Of a stretch of DNA of 12,789 nucleotides, positions 6,662 through 12,621 are shown piece by piece. The stretch's first letter is position 1. Each line of letters starts with the position of its first letter. The stretch spans positions 1 through 12,789 of the forward strand of contig JAGRCC010000465.1 of assembly GCA_020433785.1 (NCBI GenBank), written 5' to 3'. This DNA is from Anaerolineae bacterium (GTDB lineage: Bacteria; Chloroflexota; Anaerolineae; 4572-78; J111). Under the pieces are notes generated by a model. The model made no database searches. It saw only the letters and a list, made by a program, of their open reading frames with translations, and was not told the origin of the DNA. The position numbers and the translations under genes are program-made.

Positions 6662-7753
6662 ATGAGCGGAAACAGTAATTCTTCAAAGCGAGTCATCGTG
6701 GCTATGAGCGGCGGTGTGGATAGTTCGGTGGCAGCGGCGCTACTGGTGGAGCAGGGCTACGAGGTGGTGGGCTTGATGCTACGCCTGTGGGCCGAACAGG
6801 GCGGGGCGGCCAATCGCTGCTGCACGCCCGACGCCGTCAACGATGCCCGACGGGTGGCCAATGTCCTGGGCATTCCATTTTATGTGCGCGATTATAAGCA
6901 AGTGTTTAAATCAACCGTGGTCGATTTTTTTATCGATGGTTACGCACGAGGCGTCACGCCTAATCCGTGCATCGTGTGCAATCGCGATATTCGTTTCGAC
7001 CGTTTACTCAAGGAAGCGCTGAGTCTGGGCGGCGATTACCTGGCGACCGGCCACTACGCCCGGGTGCGAACGGCTAGCGATGGCACCTACCAACTCCTGC
7101 GGGGGCTCGATCCAACCAAAGATCAGAGCTATATGCTGTACACCATGACCCAAGATCGATTGGCCCGGCTGCTCTTCCCGGTCGGCGAGCACAGCAAGAG
7201 CGACATCCGGCAGATTGCCCAAGATAAAAATCTGCCCGTCTTCAACCGGCCCGACAGCCAGGATCTGTGCTTCTTAGGGCCGGGCGATTATCGCTCGTTC
7301 TTACAGCGCAACGCCCCGGAGGTGGTCCAAAGCGGCCCTATTCTGGACATGACGGGCAATCAAATCGGTGAGCACCAAGGTCTGGCCTTTTACACCATCG
7401 GCCAGCGCAAAGGGCTGGGCTTGTCGGCTCCGCAGCCAATGTATGTGGTTGAAAAAAATGTACAAACCAACAGTTTGGTGGTCGGCACCCAGGCGGATTT
7501 AGGGCAGAGCCGCCTGACAGCTCGGCAAGTGTCCTACGTTAGTGGTCAACCGCCGCTGGAACCAATCAAAATCAAGGCCAAAATTCGCTATAAAGCCAAA
7601 GAAACAGAGGCCACTCTGACGCCGCTGGCCGAACAGCGCGCCAGCCTGGTCTTCGAACAACCGGTCCGGGATATTACCCCCGGTCAGGCGGTGGTCTTTT
7701 ACCAAGACGATATCGCCCTGGGCGGGGGCACTATCGAGCAAGCGGCCGGGTAG
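6662..7753 (+). CDS. mnmA: tRNA-specific 2-thiouridylase MnmA
   Basis: A 363-residue enzyme that adenylates and then thiolates uridine 34 of the Lys, Glu and Gln tRNAs, giving s2U34. Numbered from the ATG at 6662: the PP-loop SGGVDSS (16-22) binds ATP; NPCIVCN carries Cys103, the catalytic nucleophile; QDLCF carries Cys203, the persulfide-receiving partner; FYTIGQRKGLG marks the central tRNA-binding domain; the last 90 or so residues form the beta-barrel domain. All key residues are present and the length is normal. A GTG at 6653 is in frame and would add MKQ; neither start has a clear ribosome site, and the ATG is preferred as the standard codon. The upstream cysteine desulfurase supplies sulfur, so the pair forms a tRNA thiolation unit. 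A small membrane protein gene begins 10 nt after the stop and is almost certainly co-transcribed. Confidence 0.96.
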   Translation: MSGNSNSSKRVIVAMSGGVDSSVAAALLVEQGYEVVGLMLRLWAEQGGAANRCCTPDAVNDARRVANVLGIPFYVRDYKQVFKSTVVDFFIDGYARGVTPNPCIVCNRDIRFDRLLKEALSLGGDYLATGHYARVRTASDGTYQLLRGLDPTKDQSYMLYTMTQDRLARLLFPVGEHSKSDIRQIAQDKNLPVFNRPDSQDLCFLGPGDYRSFLQRNAPEVVQSGPILDMTGNQIGEHQGLAFYTIGQRKGLGLSAPQPMYVVEKNVQTNSLVVGTQADLGQSRLTARQVSYVSGQPPLEPIKIKAKIRYKAKETEATLTPLAEQRASLVFEQPVRDITPGQAVVFYQDDIALGGGTIEQAAG

Positions 7754-7763
7754 GGACGGATTA

Positions 7764-8012
7764 ATGCCGCCGTTTGTGTTACTGGGGCTGCTGTTGGGAA
7801 GCCTATACGGCACGATTTTTCATTTGTGGCGGGGAAAATCGCTGCGGGATTTTCTCATCTATCTGGTAGCCGGCATTATTGGCTTTGGGGCCGGCCAGGG
7901 GCTGGGCATGGCGTTGGGGTTTAATATGTGGTTGGTCGGCCCATTGCACGTGGTTGAAGCGACGGTGATGAGTTGGGCCAGTCTGTTTTTGATCCAATGG
8001 CTCAAAATTTAG
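7764..8012 (+). CDS. Small hydrophobic membrane protein, unknown function
   Basis: 82 residues, nearly all hydrophobic, with about three membrane helices: 3-19, 30-53 (rich in Gly, including GFGAGQGLG) and 56-78. A short polar turn HLWRGKSLRD (20-29) joins helices 1 and 2; its positive charge suggests it faces the cytoplasm. The ATG at 7764 lies 10 nt after mnmA, with GGA in the gap as a modest ribosome site, so translation is probably linked to mnmA. I do not recognise a family. The high Gly content suggests tight helix packing or oligomerisation. There is no signal for a role in tRNA modification beyond position; it could simply share the promoter. That it is a real gene is supported by the tight spacing and by coherent membrane-protein composition over its full length. 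Confidence 0.75.
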   Translation: MPPFVLLGLLLGSLYGTIFHLWRGKSLRDFLIYLVAGIIGFGAGQGLGMALGFNMWLVGPLHVVEATVMSWASLFLIQWLKI

Positions 8013-8138
8013 CAGATGGAGTTGGAGCGTCGAATTGGTCTATTTGGTGGTTCGATTTGGGCCTAAATCAGACTAATTAGGCTGAGCGGCTCACGTTATG
8101 TAGCATCTTCCTAATTTTCTCAGAACATCATAATATGC

Positions 8139-8144
8139 TAAAAT
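8139..8144 (+). promoter_or_regulatory. Possible -10 element upstream of the DUF948-like gene
   Basis: TAAAAT preceded by TGC (extended -10 pattern), with TTCTCA (8117-8122) 16 nt upstream as a 4-of-6 match to a -35. Transcription would start near 8151, giving a leader of about 35 nt before the ATG at 8186. Confidence 0.45.
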
Positions 8145-8146
8145 GC

Positions 8147-8184
8147 TAACCTAATCCTAAGTATTCTAAGAAAAGAATAGGTTA
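8147..8184 (+). promoter_or_regulatory. Hairpin pair around the ribosome site of the DUF948-like gene
   Basis: TAACCTA (8147-8153) is the reverse complement of TAGGTTA (8178-8184), which contains the only ribosome-site-like AGG before the ATG at 8186. Inside the loop, TATTCT (8162-8167) pairs with AGAATA (8174-8179). The two stems share bases 8178-8179 and so compete. If folded, either could mask the ribosome site. All stems are AT-rich and may be too weak to matter. Confidence 0.3.
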
Positions 8185-8185
8185 A

Positions 8186-8647
8186 ATGTCTGACGAAATC
8201 GTATTGCCACAAATGGAAACGGAAAATCCCAGACCGGAACTTTCAGTAGAGCCGGTTGATAAAAGACCAATCATTATTGGAAGCATTGTTGCTGTCGTCA
8301 TTTTATTAATTTTTATCGGTATCGGGGTTTTTCTTTTCTATCACCCTGTCGCCACAGCCATTCTTCGGGATATTTTTATTATCTTTATGGGCCTTGGTGT
8401 TTTTGTCATCATCTTGTTGCTGATCGCCCTGATTGTCATTACGGCTTATTTAGTCATCAAAGTCAATGATTTAATTCAACTATTAGATCGAGAGGTAAGG
8501 CCGGTGTTGAATAAACTCCAGCAAACCACCACAACCATTGGTGGTACGGCTACGTTTATTAGCGAGAAGGCGGTGCAACCCGTTATTTCCACCGCCAGTA
8601 TGGTCGCCGGCCTAAATGCTATTTTCCGGGCACTTTTTAAGCGTTAG
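8186..8647 (+). CDS. Two-helix membrane protein, DUF948/YtxG-like
   Basis: 153 residues. A charged N-terminal tail (1-28) is followed by membrane helices at about 29-51 and 62-91, the second unusually long and Ile/Leu/Val-rich. The C-terminal stretch (92-153) is an amphipathic alpha-helical region, KVNDLIQLLDREVRPVLNKL and onward, ending with the basic FKR. This resembles DUF948 proteins such as Bacillus YtxG, which also have a membrane helix followed by a helical repeat-like region. The assignment rests on pattern and on the next gene being YtxH-like, the same pairing as in the Bacillus ytxG-ytxH-ytxJ stress operon. The extra membrane helix is not typical of DUF948, so it could be a separate family. 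The ATG at 8186 is preceded by only a weak AGG ribosome site. Likely role: envelope or stress-related membrane scaffold, unproven. Confidence 0.7.
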   Translation: MSDEIVLPQMETENPRPELSVEPVDKRPIIIGSIVAVVILLIFIGIGVFLFYHPVATAILRDIFIIFMGLGVFVIILLLIALIVITAYLVIKVNDLIQLLDREVRPVLNKLQQTTTTIGGTATFISEKAVQPVISTASMVAGLNAIFRALFKR

Positions 8648-8660
8648 GAATTGTCTCAAC

Positions 8661-8724
8661 AATTAAATAGAGATACGAATGAACAACTAACGGCTGGCTG
8701 AAAGAGGCGCGTCTCTACTTAATT
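8661..8724. repeat. Imperfect long inverted repeat with TAGAGA/TCTCTA arms
   Basis: AATTAAATAGAGA (8661-8673) pairs with TCTCTACTTAATT (8712-8724) at 12 of 13 positions around a 38-nt loop. It lies between the DUF948-like and YtxH-like genes. The right arm with its flank reads CGCGTCTCTAC, a wording I associate with small palindromic repeats in bacterial intergenic DNA. It could be a degraded miniature element or an intercistronic RNA fold. Confidence 0.55.
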
Positions 8725-8778
8725 AAAAAGGCACCAAAAAAAAGTATTTGTAGTAGTGAAAGAAAAGGAGTGACTATC

Positions 8779-9201
8779 ATGGGAAGTCAAAACGAGGGTG
8801 GGGCATTTTTCGCAGGATTGGTAATCGGCGGCCTGGTGGGTGCGGCCTTAGCGTTGCTGCTGGCCCCTCAATCCGGTGAGGAAACCCGGGCTCAAATAAG
8901 GGATAGAAGCCTGGAGTACAAAGATTTAGCCGAAGATAATCTGATGACCGTTCGCAGTCGAGCGACAGAAGCCGGGCTTAAAGCGCAAGAGCAGGTTGCG
9001 GCTTTACAGGCAAAAAGTATGGAAGCCATAGAAAAAGGTAAAGTGAGCGCAGCTGAAGCCCTTGAAAAAGGCAAACAGAGCGCGACTGAGGCGCTTGAAA
9101 AAGGCAAACAAAGTGCAACCGAAGCTTTACAAAAAGGCAAAGACAGCGTCGGTCAGGCCATGAATCGCACCAGCGATGGGGCCGCCAATGAAGCCGGCTA
9201 A
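8779..9201 (+). CDS. YtxH-like protein with 11-residue helical repeats
   Basis: 140 residues. Numbered from the ATG at 8779: residues 9-29 form one Gly/Ala/Leu-rich membrane helix (AFFAGLVIGG and onward), followed by LLAPQSGEETR, the hallmark of the YtxH family, and then a long charged helix. Residues 82-125 are four tandem 11-residue repeats of the type EALEKGKQSAT, an undecad pattern also seen in LEA-like and apolipoprotein-like amphipathic helices. The start is well set: AAGGAG lies 8 nt before the ATG; the GTG at 8770 overlaps that ribosome site. In Bacillus, ytxH belongs to a general-stress operon, and the upstream gene here looks like the ytxG partner. A strong terminator follows. Likely role: membrane-linked stress protein whose helical tail may associate with membranes or polymers. 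The molecular function of the family is not established. Confidence 0.85.
   Translation: MGSQNEGGAFFAGLVIGGLVGAALALLLAPQSGEETRAQIRDRSLEYKDLAEDNLMTVRSRATEAGLKAQEQVAALQAKSMEAIEKGKVSAAEALEKGKQSATEALEKGKQSATEALQKGKDSVGQAMNRTSDGAANEAG
9022..9153 (+). repeat. Four 33-bp in-frame tandem repeats within the YtxH-like gene
   Basis: Units at 9022-9054, 9055-9087, 9088-9120 and 9121-9153 each encode 11 residues. Units 2 and 3 encode identical peptides (EALEKGKQSAT) with several synonymous differences in DNA, which indicates selection on the protein after duplication. Units 1 and 4 are more diverged. Confidence 0.85.
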
Positions 9202-9255
9202 AGCTTTAGACTTTAGCTGTCTAATATGATAGAATAAATAATTGAAGAGGGTTTA

Positions 9256-9291
9256 AGGGGCGAGGGCAGTTGTCCTCGCTCCTTTTTTTTT
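9256..9291 (+). terminator. Strong intrinsic terminator after the YtxH-like gene
   Basis: AGGGGCGAGGGC (9256-9267) pairs with GTCCTCGCTCCT (9272-9283), a 12-bp stem with two G-T pairs and a 4-nt loop (agtt), running straight into a T-tract ending at 9291. Confidence 0.93.
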
Positions 9292-9360
9292 GGAAAGTTT
9301 CGAGGCCAGGACAGCGCCGATTGATTTTACTAGTGCCTAAAATTCCGATATGAGGTCTCA

Positions 9361-9936
9361 ATGACAAAATTAAGCCAAATCTTGTTTGTTTATGTCTTAC
9401 TGTTACTGACCAATATTACTACGTTCATCCCGTTGGTTTATGCTGACGAATCGCCTAGCAAAATATATCTCCCCACCATTTTTAATCCGCCCTGTTTGAC
9501 AGCCGCCGAAGAAGGTCAACTCGCCCAGTTATTGGTTCAGGACCCTCAGCAGCAACGTCCCTCGCTGACCTGCAATGACATTCTGGCCCAAGTGGCCCAT
9601 GCGCGAGCCGCGGATATGGCCGAACGTGAATATTTTGACCACGTGAATCCGGACGGGTACGGGCCGAATTACCTGGTTGAACAAGCCGGCTACATTCTAC
9701 CCGATTTTTACGGTAACGACCCTACTGCCAACTATATCGAGTCGATTGCCGCCGGCAACAGCACCGCCGCTGCAACCTGGCAACAGTGGATGGACTCATC
9801 GGGTCATCGCCAGCATTTATTGGGATTAAATGATTTTTACAAGGATCAAATCGAATATGGGATTGGCTACGCCTATGACCCTGATAGTCCTTACCGGCAC
9901 TATTGGGTGATTATAACGGCTCAGCCGGGGCCATAA
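9361..9936 (+). CDS. Secreted CAP-superfamily (SCP/YkwD-like) protein
   Basis: 191 residues. A signal peptide covers 1-28 (hydrophobic core 7-26, probable cleavage after VYA), so the mature protein is secreted. Residues 34-42 read KIYLPTIFN, a short motif before the domain. The CAP domain spans about 48-190: HARAADMAEREYFDHVNPDG with His94, IESIAAG with Glu127 in the place of the family's GENIA Glu, WMDSSGHRQHLL with His149, then IEYGIGYAY and HYWVIITAQPG at the end. These positions fit the CAP cavity residues; no enzyme activity is established for bacterial YkwD-like members, which are found in envelope and spore contexts. Cys45 and Cys71 could form a disulfide outside the cell. The start is supported by GAGG 5 nt before the ATG. 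It stands alone between two terminators; a TAAAAT at 9338-9343 is a possible -10 without a clear -35. Confidence 0.9.
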   Translation: MTKLSQILFVYVLLLLTNITTFIPLVYADESPSKIYLPTIFNPPCLTAAEEGQLAQLLVQDPQQQRPSLTCNDILAQVAHARAADMAEREYFDHVNPDGYGPNYLVEQAGYILPDFYGNDPTANYIESIAAGNSTAAATWQQWMDSSGHRQHLLGLNDFYKDQIEYGIGYAYDPDSPYRHYWVIITAQPGP

Positions 9937-9951
9937 TTAATAAGGGGTTAC

Positions 9952-9993
9952 GCTCGCCTGACTGACAATCAGGCGAGCAGGTGGGGATTTTTT
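9952..9993 (+). terminator. Terminator-like hairpin after the CAP gene
   Basis: GCTCGCCTGA (9952-9961) pairs perfectly with TCAGGCGAGC (9969-9978) around a 7-nt loop. A T6 run follows at 9988-9993, separated from the stem by nine bases, so it is less canonical than the previous one. The nnr gene converges from the right and ends at 10052; it shows no separate T-tailed hairpin of its own. Confidence 0.7.
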
Positions 9994-10051
9994 GGACATC
10001 CTAGCCGGGGGTTTCTCCACGCTGTAGGAAAATCACGATATTCCTTAGAAT

Positions 10052-11662
10052 TCAATCGCCGGTTAATTGGCGAGTCGCTTCCGACAAACAAGCTACCAGG
10101 TCACCGGCCGTGGCCGAAGTCGCTCCAACCGTTTTTCGGACCCACTCCCCGGCTAATCCATGCAAATAGGCTCCGGCCACCGCCGCTTCAAAGGGCGGCA
10201 ACCCCTGCGCCCGCAAACTCACAATTGTTCCGGCCAACACGTCCCCAGAGCCGGCTTTAGCCAGCGCCGGATTGGCAAAAGGCAAGACCATCGTGCGTCC
10301 ATGCGGCGCGGCGACAATCGTATATGCCCCTTTTAGCAACACAATCTGCTGCCACTTTGCGGCCATCTCCACCGCTATCGTCAGCCGGTTAGCCTGAACC
10401 TCCTGGGTGGTGACGCCCATCAGGCGGGCTATTTCTCCGGGATGCGGGGTTAGAACCCCATCGGGCGGCAACTGCCGCCACCATTCTTTTTCTTGGGCCA
10501 AAATGTTCAACGCGTCCGCGTCGAGGACCAGCGGCGGCAGCGAGTCGGGTAAGGTTAACAAATCGGTCAGGAAGGTAGCCGTTGAGTCATTGTGGCCCAG
10601 GCCCGGTCCGATAAGCAGAGCGCTGGCCTTAGACGATTTTTTCTGCACTGCCTGAACCGCCGTGGGCGCGACAAAGCCATCATTATGAGCTAACGGACAG
10701 TAAGTGGCTTCGCGAATAGCCGCTGCCGCAATGGGGTGGATAAGCTGCGGCACCGCCAAGGTAACCAGACCCGTGCCGGCCCGTAGCGCGGCCTGCCCAC
10801 AGAGGATGGCCGCCCCGGTGTAATCGATCGATCCGGCGACAATTAAGGCGGTGCCAAATGTCCCTTTATGGGCGCTAACCGGCCGAGGTGGCAGCATTCG
10901 GGTTACTTTAGCAGCAGTGGCCATCTCCAAGGTCACATCATTAGGATAACAGTCGGGCGTGATCTCGATATCGCCAACCACCAGCCGGCCGACAACATCC
11001 GGACCGGGCGACAGAATATGCCCCCGCTTGACCGCTGCCAACGTTACGGTTAAATCAGCCGGCAAAGTATGAGAATCGACGGCCCCCATATCACTATTGA
11101 GCCCCGACGGCACATCGACCGCGACCACCATCGGACTGATGCAGCGCTCAGTAGTGGGTTGAGCCGGTTCGATCAGATCAGAGTCGGTCGCGTTACTTCG
11201 TCGGGTTGAGACTACGGCTTTGGTTTGATCCAACAATCCGGCCAGACTACCTTCAATCGGCCGCGACACGCCAGTTCCTAACAAAGCGTCAACGATAATC
11301 GTTGATACCGCCAGCCATTGAGCCAACGCCGCTTCGGCCGATGGCGAATCGGCGATAATGCGTTCTACGGTGGTACTGTCAAGACGCCCCCAATTGGGAT
11401 CGTTTTGGGTATTCCGCTTCCAAACATAGACGGCCACCTTAAGCCCGGCCTGATCCAGATAGCGAGCGATGACCAGGCCATCGCCCCCGTTGTTGCCCGG
11501 TCCGACTAAGACCAGTACCTGCGCTCCCTCAAGATCAAAAGAGCGCTCGATGCACCGGGCTATCGACCGACCGGCATTCTCCATCATCTGATCATAACTT
11601 AGGCCGGAGGCATCGGCCGCTTTTTCGGCAGCTTGCATTTGTTGTGTGGTGACAATATACAA
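10052..11662 (-). CDS. nnr: Bifunctional NAD(P)H-hydrate epimerase / ADP-dependent dehydratase
   Basis: 536 residues joining two repair enzymes that restore NADH and NADPH from their hydrated, inactive forms. The N-terminal YjeF_N epimerase (about 1-235) shows VGPGNNGGDG (53-62), DALLGTG (125-131) and VDVPSGLN (182-189). The C-terminal ribokinase-like dehydratase (about 255-536) shows HKGTFGTALIVAGS (265-278), GPGLG (352-356), DADALN (381-386), TPHPGE (405-410) and the catalytic GSGD (471-474). All key motifs are intact and the length is normal for the fusion. The start is TTG at 11662: AAGGAGG lies 5 nt upstream and the encoded YIVTTQQMQAAEKAAD aligns with the usual family N-terminus. Between DALLGTG and the VDVPSGLN strand, residues 148-178 appear to be an insertion. 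It is the last gene of a leftward operon with ndk and two envelope-type genes. Confidence 0.96.
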   Translation of the reverse strand: MYIVTTQQMQAAEKAADASGLSYDQMMENAGRSIARCIERSFDLEGAQVLVLVGPGNNGGDGLVIARYLDQAGLKVAVYVWKRNTQNDPNWGRLDSTTVERIIADSPSAEAALAQWLAVSTIIVDALLGTGVSRPIEGSLAGLLDQTKAVVSTRRSNATDSDLIEPAQPTTERCISPMVVAVDVPSGLNSDMGAVDSHTLPADLTVTLAAVKRGHILSPGPDVVGRLVVGDIEITPDCYPNDVTLEMATAAKVTRMLPPRPVSAHKGTFGTALIVAGSIDYTGAAILCGQAALRAGTGLVTLAVPQLIHPIAAAAIREATYCPLAHNDGFVAPTAVQAVQKKSSKASALLIGPGLGHNDSTATFLTDLLTLPDSLPPLVLDADALNILAQEKEWWRQLPPDGVLTPHPGEIARLMGVTTQEVQANRLTIAVEMAAKWQQIVLLKGAYTIVAAPHGRTMVLPFANPALAKAGSGDVLAGTIVSLRAQGLPPFEAAVAGAYLHGLAGEWVRKTVGATSATAGDLVACLSEATRQLTGD

Positions 11663-11674
11663 GCAATCCTCCTT
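11663..11674 (-). promoter_or_regulatory. Ribosome binding site that fixes the TTG start of nnr
   Basis: On the minus strand AAGGAGG (11674-11668), then a 5-nt spacer, then TTG. This near-perfect Shine-Dalgarno is what supports the unusual TTG start; the first in-frame ATG is eight codons later and would remove a conserved N-terminal strand. Confidence 0.85.
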
Positions 11675-11704
11675 ACAAAATCAGGGAACTTAGCCTAACA
11701 ACAA

Positions 11705-11980
11705 TTAGTTAGGTTGAGGACTGGAGCGACGCACGAAGAAGTAAGTAACCGCACTTAGGACGCCGCCCAATAACACGCCGGCGAACGTGAACAATGCGGC
11801 CTGAGTTGAGTTTAGTGGACCGGCCTCAGCCGAAGGGCAGGGGGGACATTCCGGTTCCACCGGTAGGTCATCACCGTACAGCCGGCGATCGCGGCGGGCT
11901 TGCAGAATGCCGGCCGCTTTATCAGCTATTCGCCGAAACAAGAATGGCCAGACAAACATAAAAAAGAGTTTTTTTGGCAT
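11705..11980 (-). CDS. Small membrane protein, unknown function
   Basis: 91 residues. The N-terminus (4-15, LFFMFVWPFLF) is short and hydrophobic, possibly a membrane-dipping helix, followed by a basic helix FRRIADKAAGILQARRDRRL. A proline- and acid-rich linker (38-55) contains the CPPC motif (45-48, within PECPPCPS). One clear membrane helix follows at about 60-83 and the tail ends in RRSSPQPN. The CPPC spacing could allow a disulfide or metal contact, but no thioredoxin fold is present. The ATG at 11980 has AGGAG 5 nt upstream, a strong start. It begins 18 nt after the beta-helix gene and ends 42 nt before nnr, so it is operonic with both. I do not recognise a family. Its position next to a membrane-tethered repeat protein suggests the two may act together. 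Confidence 0.75.
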   Translation of the reverse strand: MPKKLFFMFVWPFLFRRIADKAAGILQARRDRRLYGDDLPVEPECPPCPSAEAGPLNSTQAALFTFAGVLLGGVLSAVTYFFVRRSSPQPN

Positions 11981-11998
11981 GTGAACTCCTAAAATGAT

Positions 11999-12613
11999 TT
12001 ATGAGAAGCGTCGTCTGAGCCAGAGGATTAAACTAAAAACCACAGCAAACGCCGCGCCGAATGCGGCGCTGGCCGCCGGTCCAAAAACAGCGTTGACATC
12101 CCCATCGACTTTACCGGCAATCATTAACACCACCCCACTGTTATTGCCCGTTTTTACGCTTCTGGCTAGCAGGATACCGTTGGCGCTTTGATCCATAGTG
12201 ACGTCACCCCGGGTCAGCAGCGCCCGGGTTTGACTCTGGTCCAGCACGATATTGCCGCTGCTTAAAATAGCGCCAACTGACGAGGCAGTCAGGGTGGCGT
12301 CGCCGGTATCGGCTAAAACCACCCCGCCTTGGGTCACCGACAGGCTGTTGGTTTTGACCTGGGCGGCCCCTCCTTGCCGGATTGTAACGGTGTCAGCCTG
12401 TAAGGTTTGGACGCCCCCCTGGCGAATCTCGACGGTTTGGCTTTCGACCCGGTCGGCCCCGGCTTGAGAGATATACACGTTTTCAGCTTGAATGTGCGCG
12501 GCGCTGGCTCGACTAACCGTTACATTTTGCGCCTGAATACTATTAACATCTTGTCCTGTGACAGCAATCTGGCCTTTTCTTGAGGGGCGAGATGTTTCGC
12601 TGTTAGCAGTCAT
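11999..12613 (-). CDS. Bactofilin-like 15-residue-repeat beta-helix protein with C-terminal membrane anchor
   Basis: 204 residues from the ATG at 12613. After a polar N-terminal tail (1-25) come about ten repeats of 15-16 residues covering 26-178, for example IQAENVYISQAGADR (41-55), VESQTVEIRQGGVQT (56-70) and LQADTVTIRQGGAAQ (71-85). Hydrophobic residues alternate at fixed positions and GG or AG turns recur, as expected for a beta-solenoid. A membrane helix follows (about 183-198) and the protein ends RRRFS. Overall this recalls bactofilins, which polymerise into envelope scaffolds, but the strict 15-residue period and C-terminal helix differ from classical bactofilins, so the family is unproven. 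A GTG at 12640 would overlap the end of ndk; the ATG, 8 nt after the ndk stop, is preferred although its ribosome site (GTGAG) is modest. No enzyme motif is visible. Confidence 0.8.
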   Translation of the reverse strand: MTANSETSRPSRKGQIAVTGQDVNSIQAQNVTVSRASAAHIQAENVYISQAGADRVESQTVEIRQGGVQTLQADTVTIRQGGAAQVKTNSLSVTQGGVVLADTGDATLTASSVGAILSSGNIVLDQSQTRALLTRGDVTMDQSANGILLARSVKTGNNSGVVLMIAGKVDGDVNAVFGPAASAAFGAAFAVVFSLILWLRRRFS

Positions 12614-12621
12614 TGTTACAC

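Noticed and set aside
11694..11713. CCTAAC/GTTAGG hairpin between the small membrane gene and nnr as a terminator
   Set aside because: Six-bp stem without a T-run inside an apparent operon; at most a minor processing or spacing structure.
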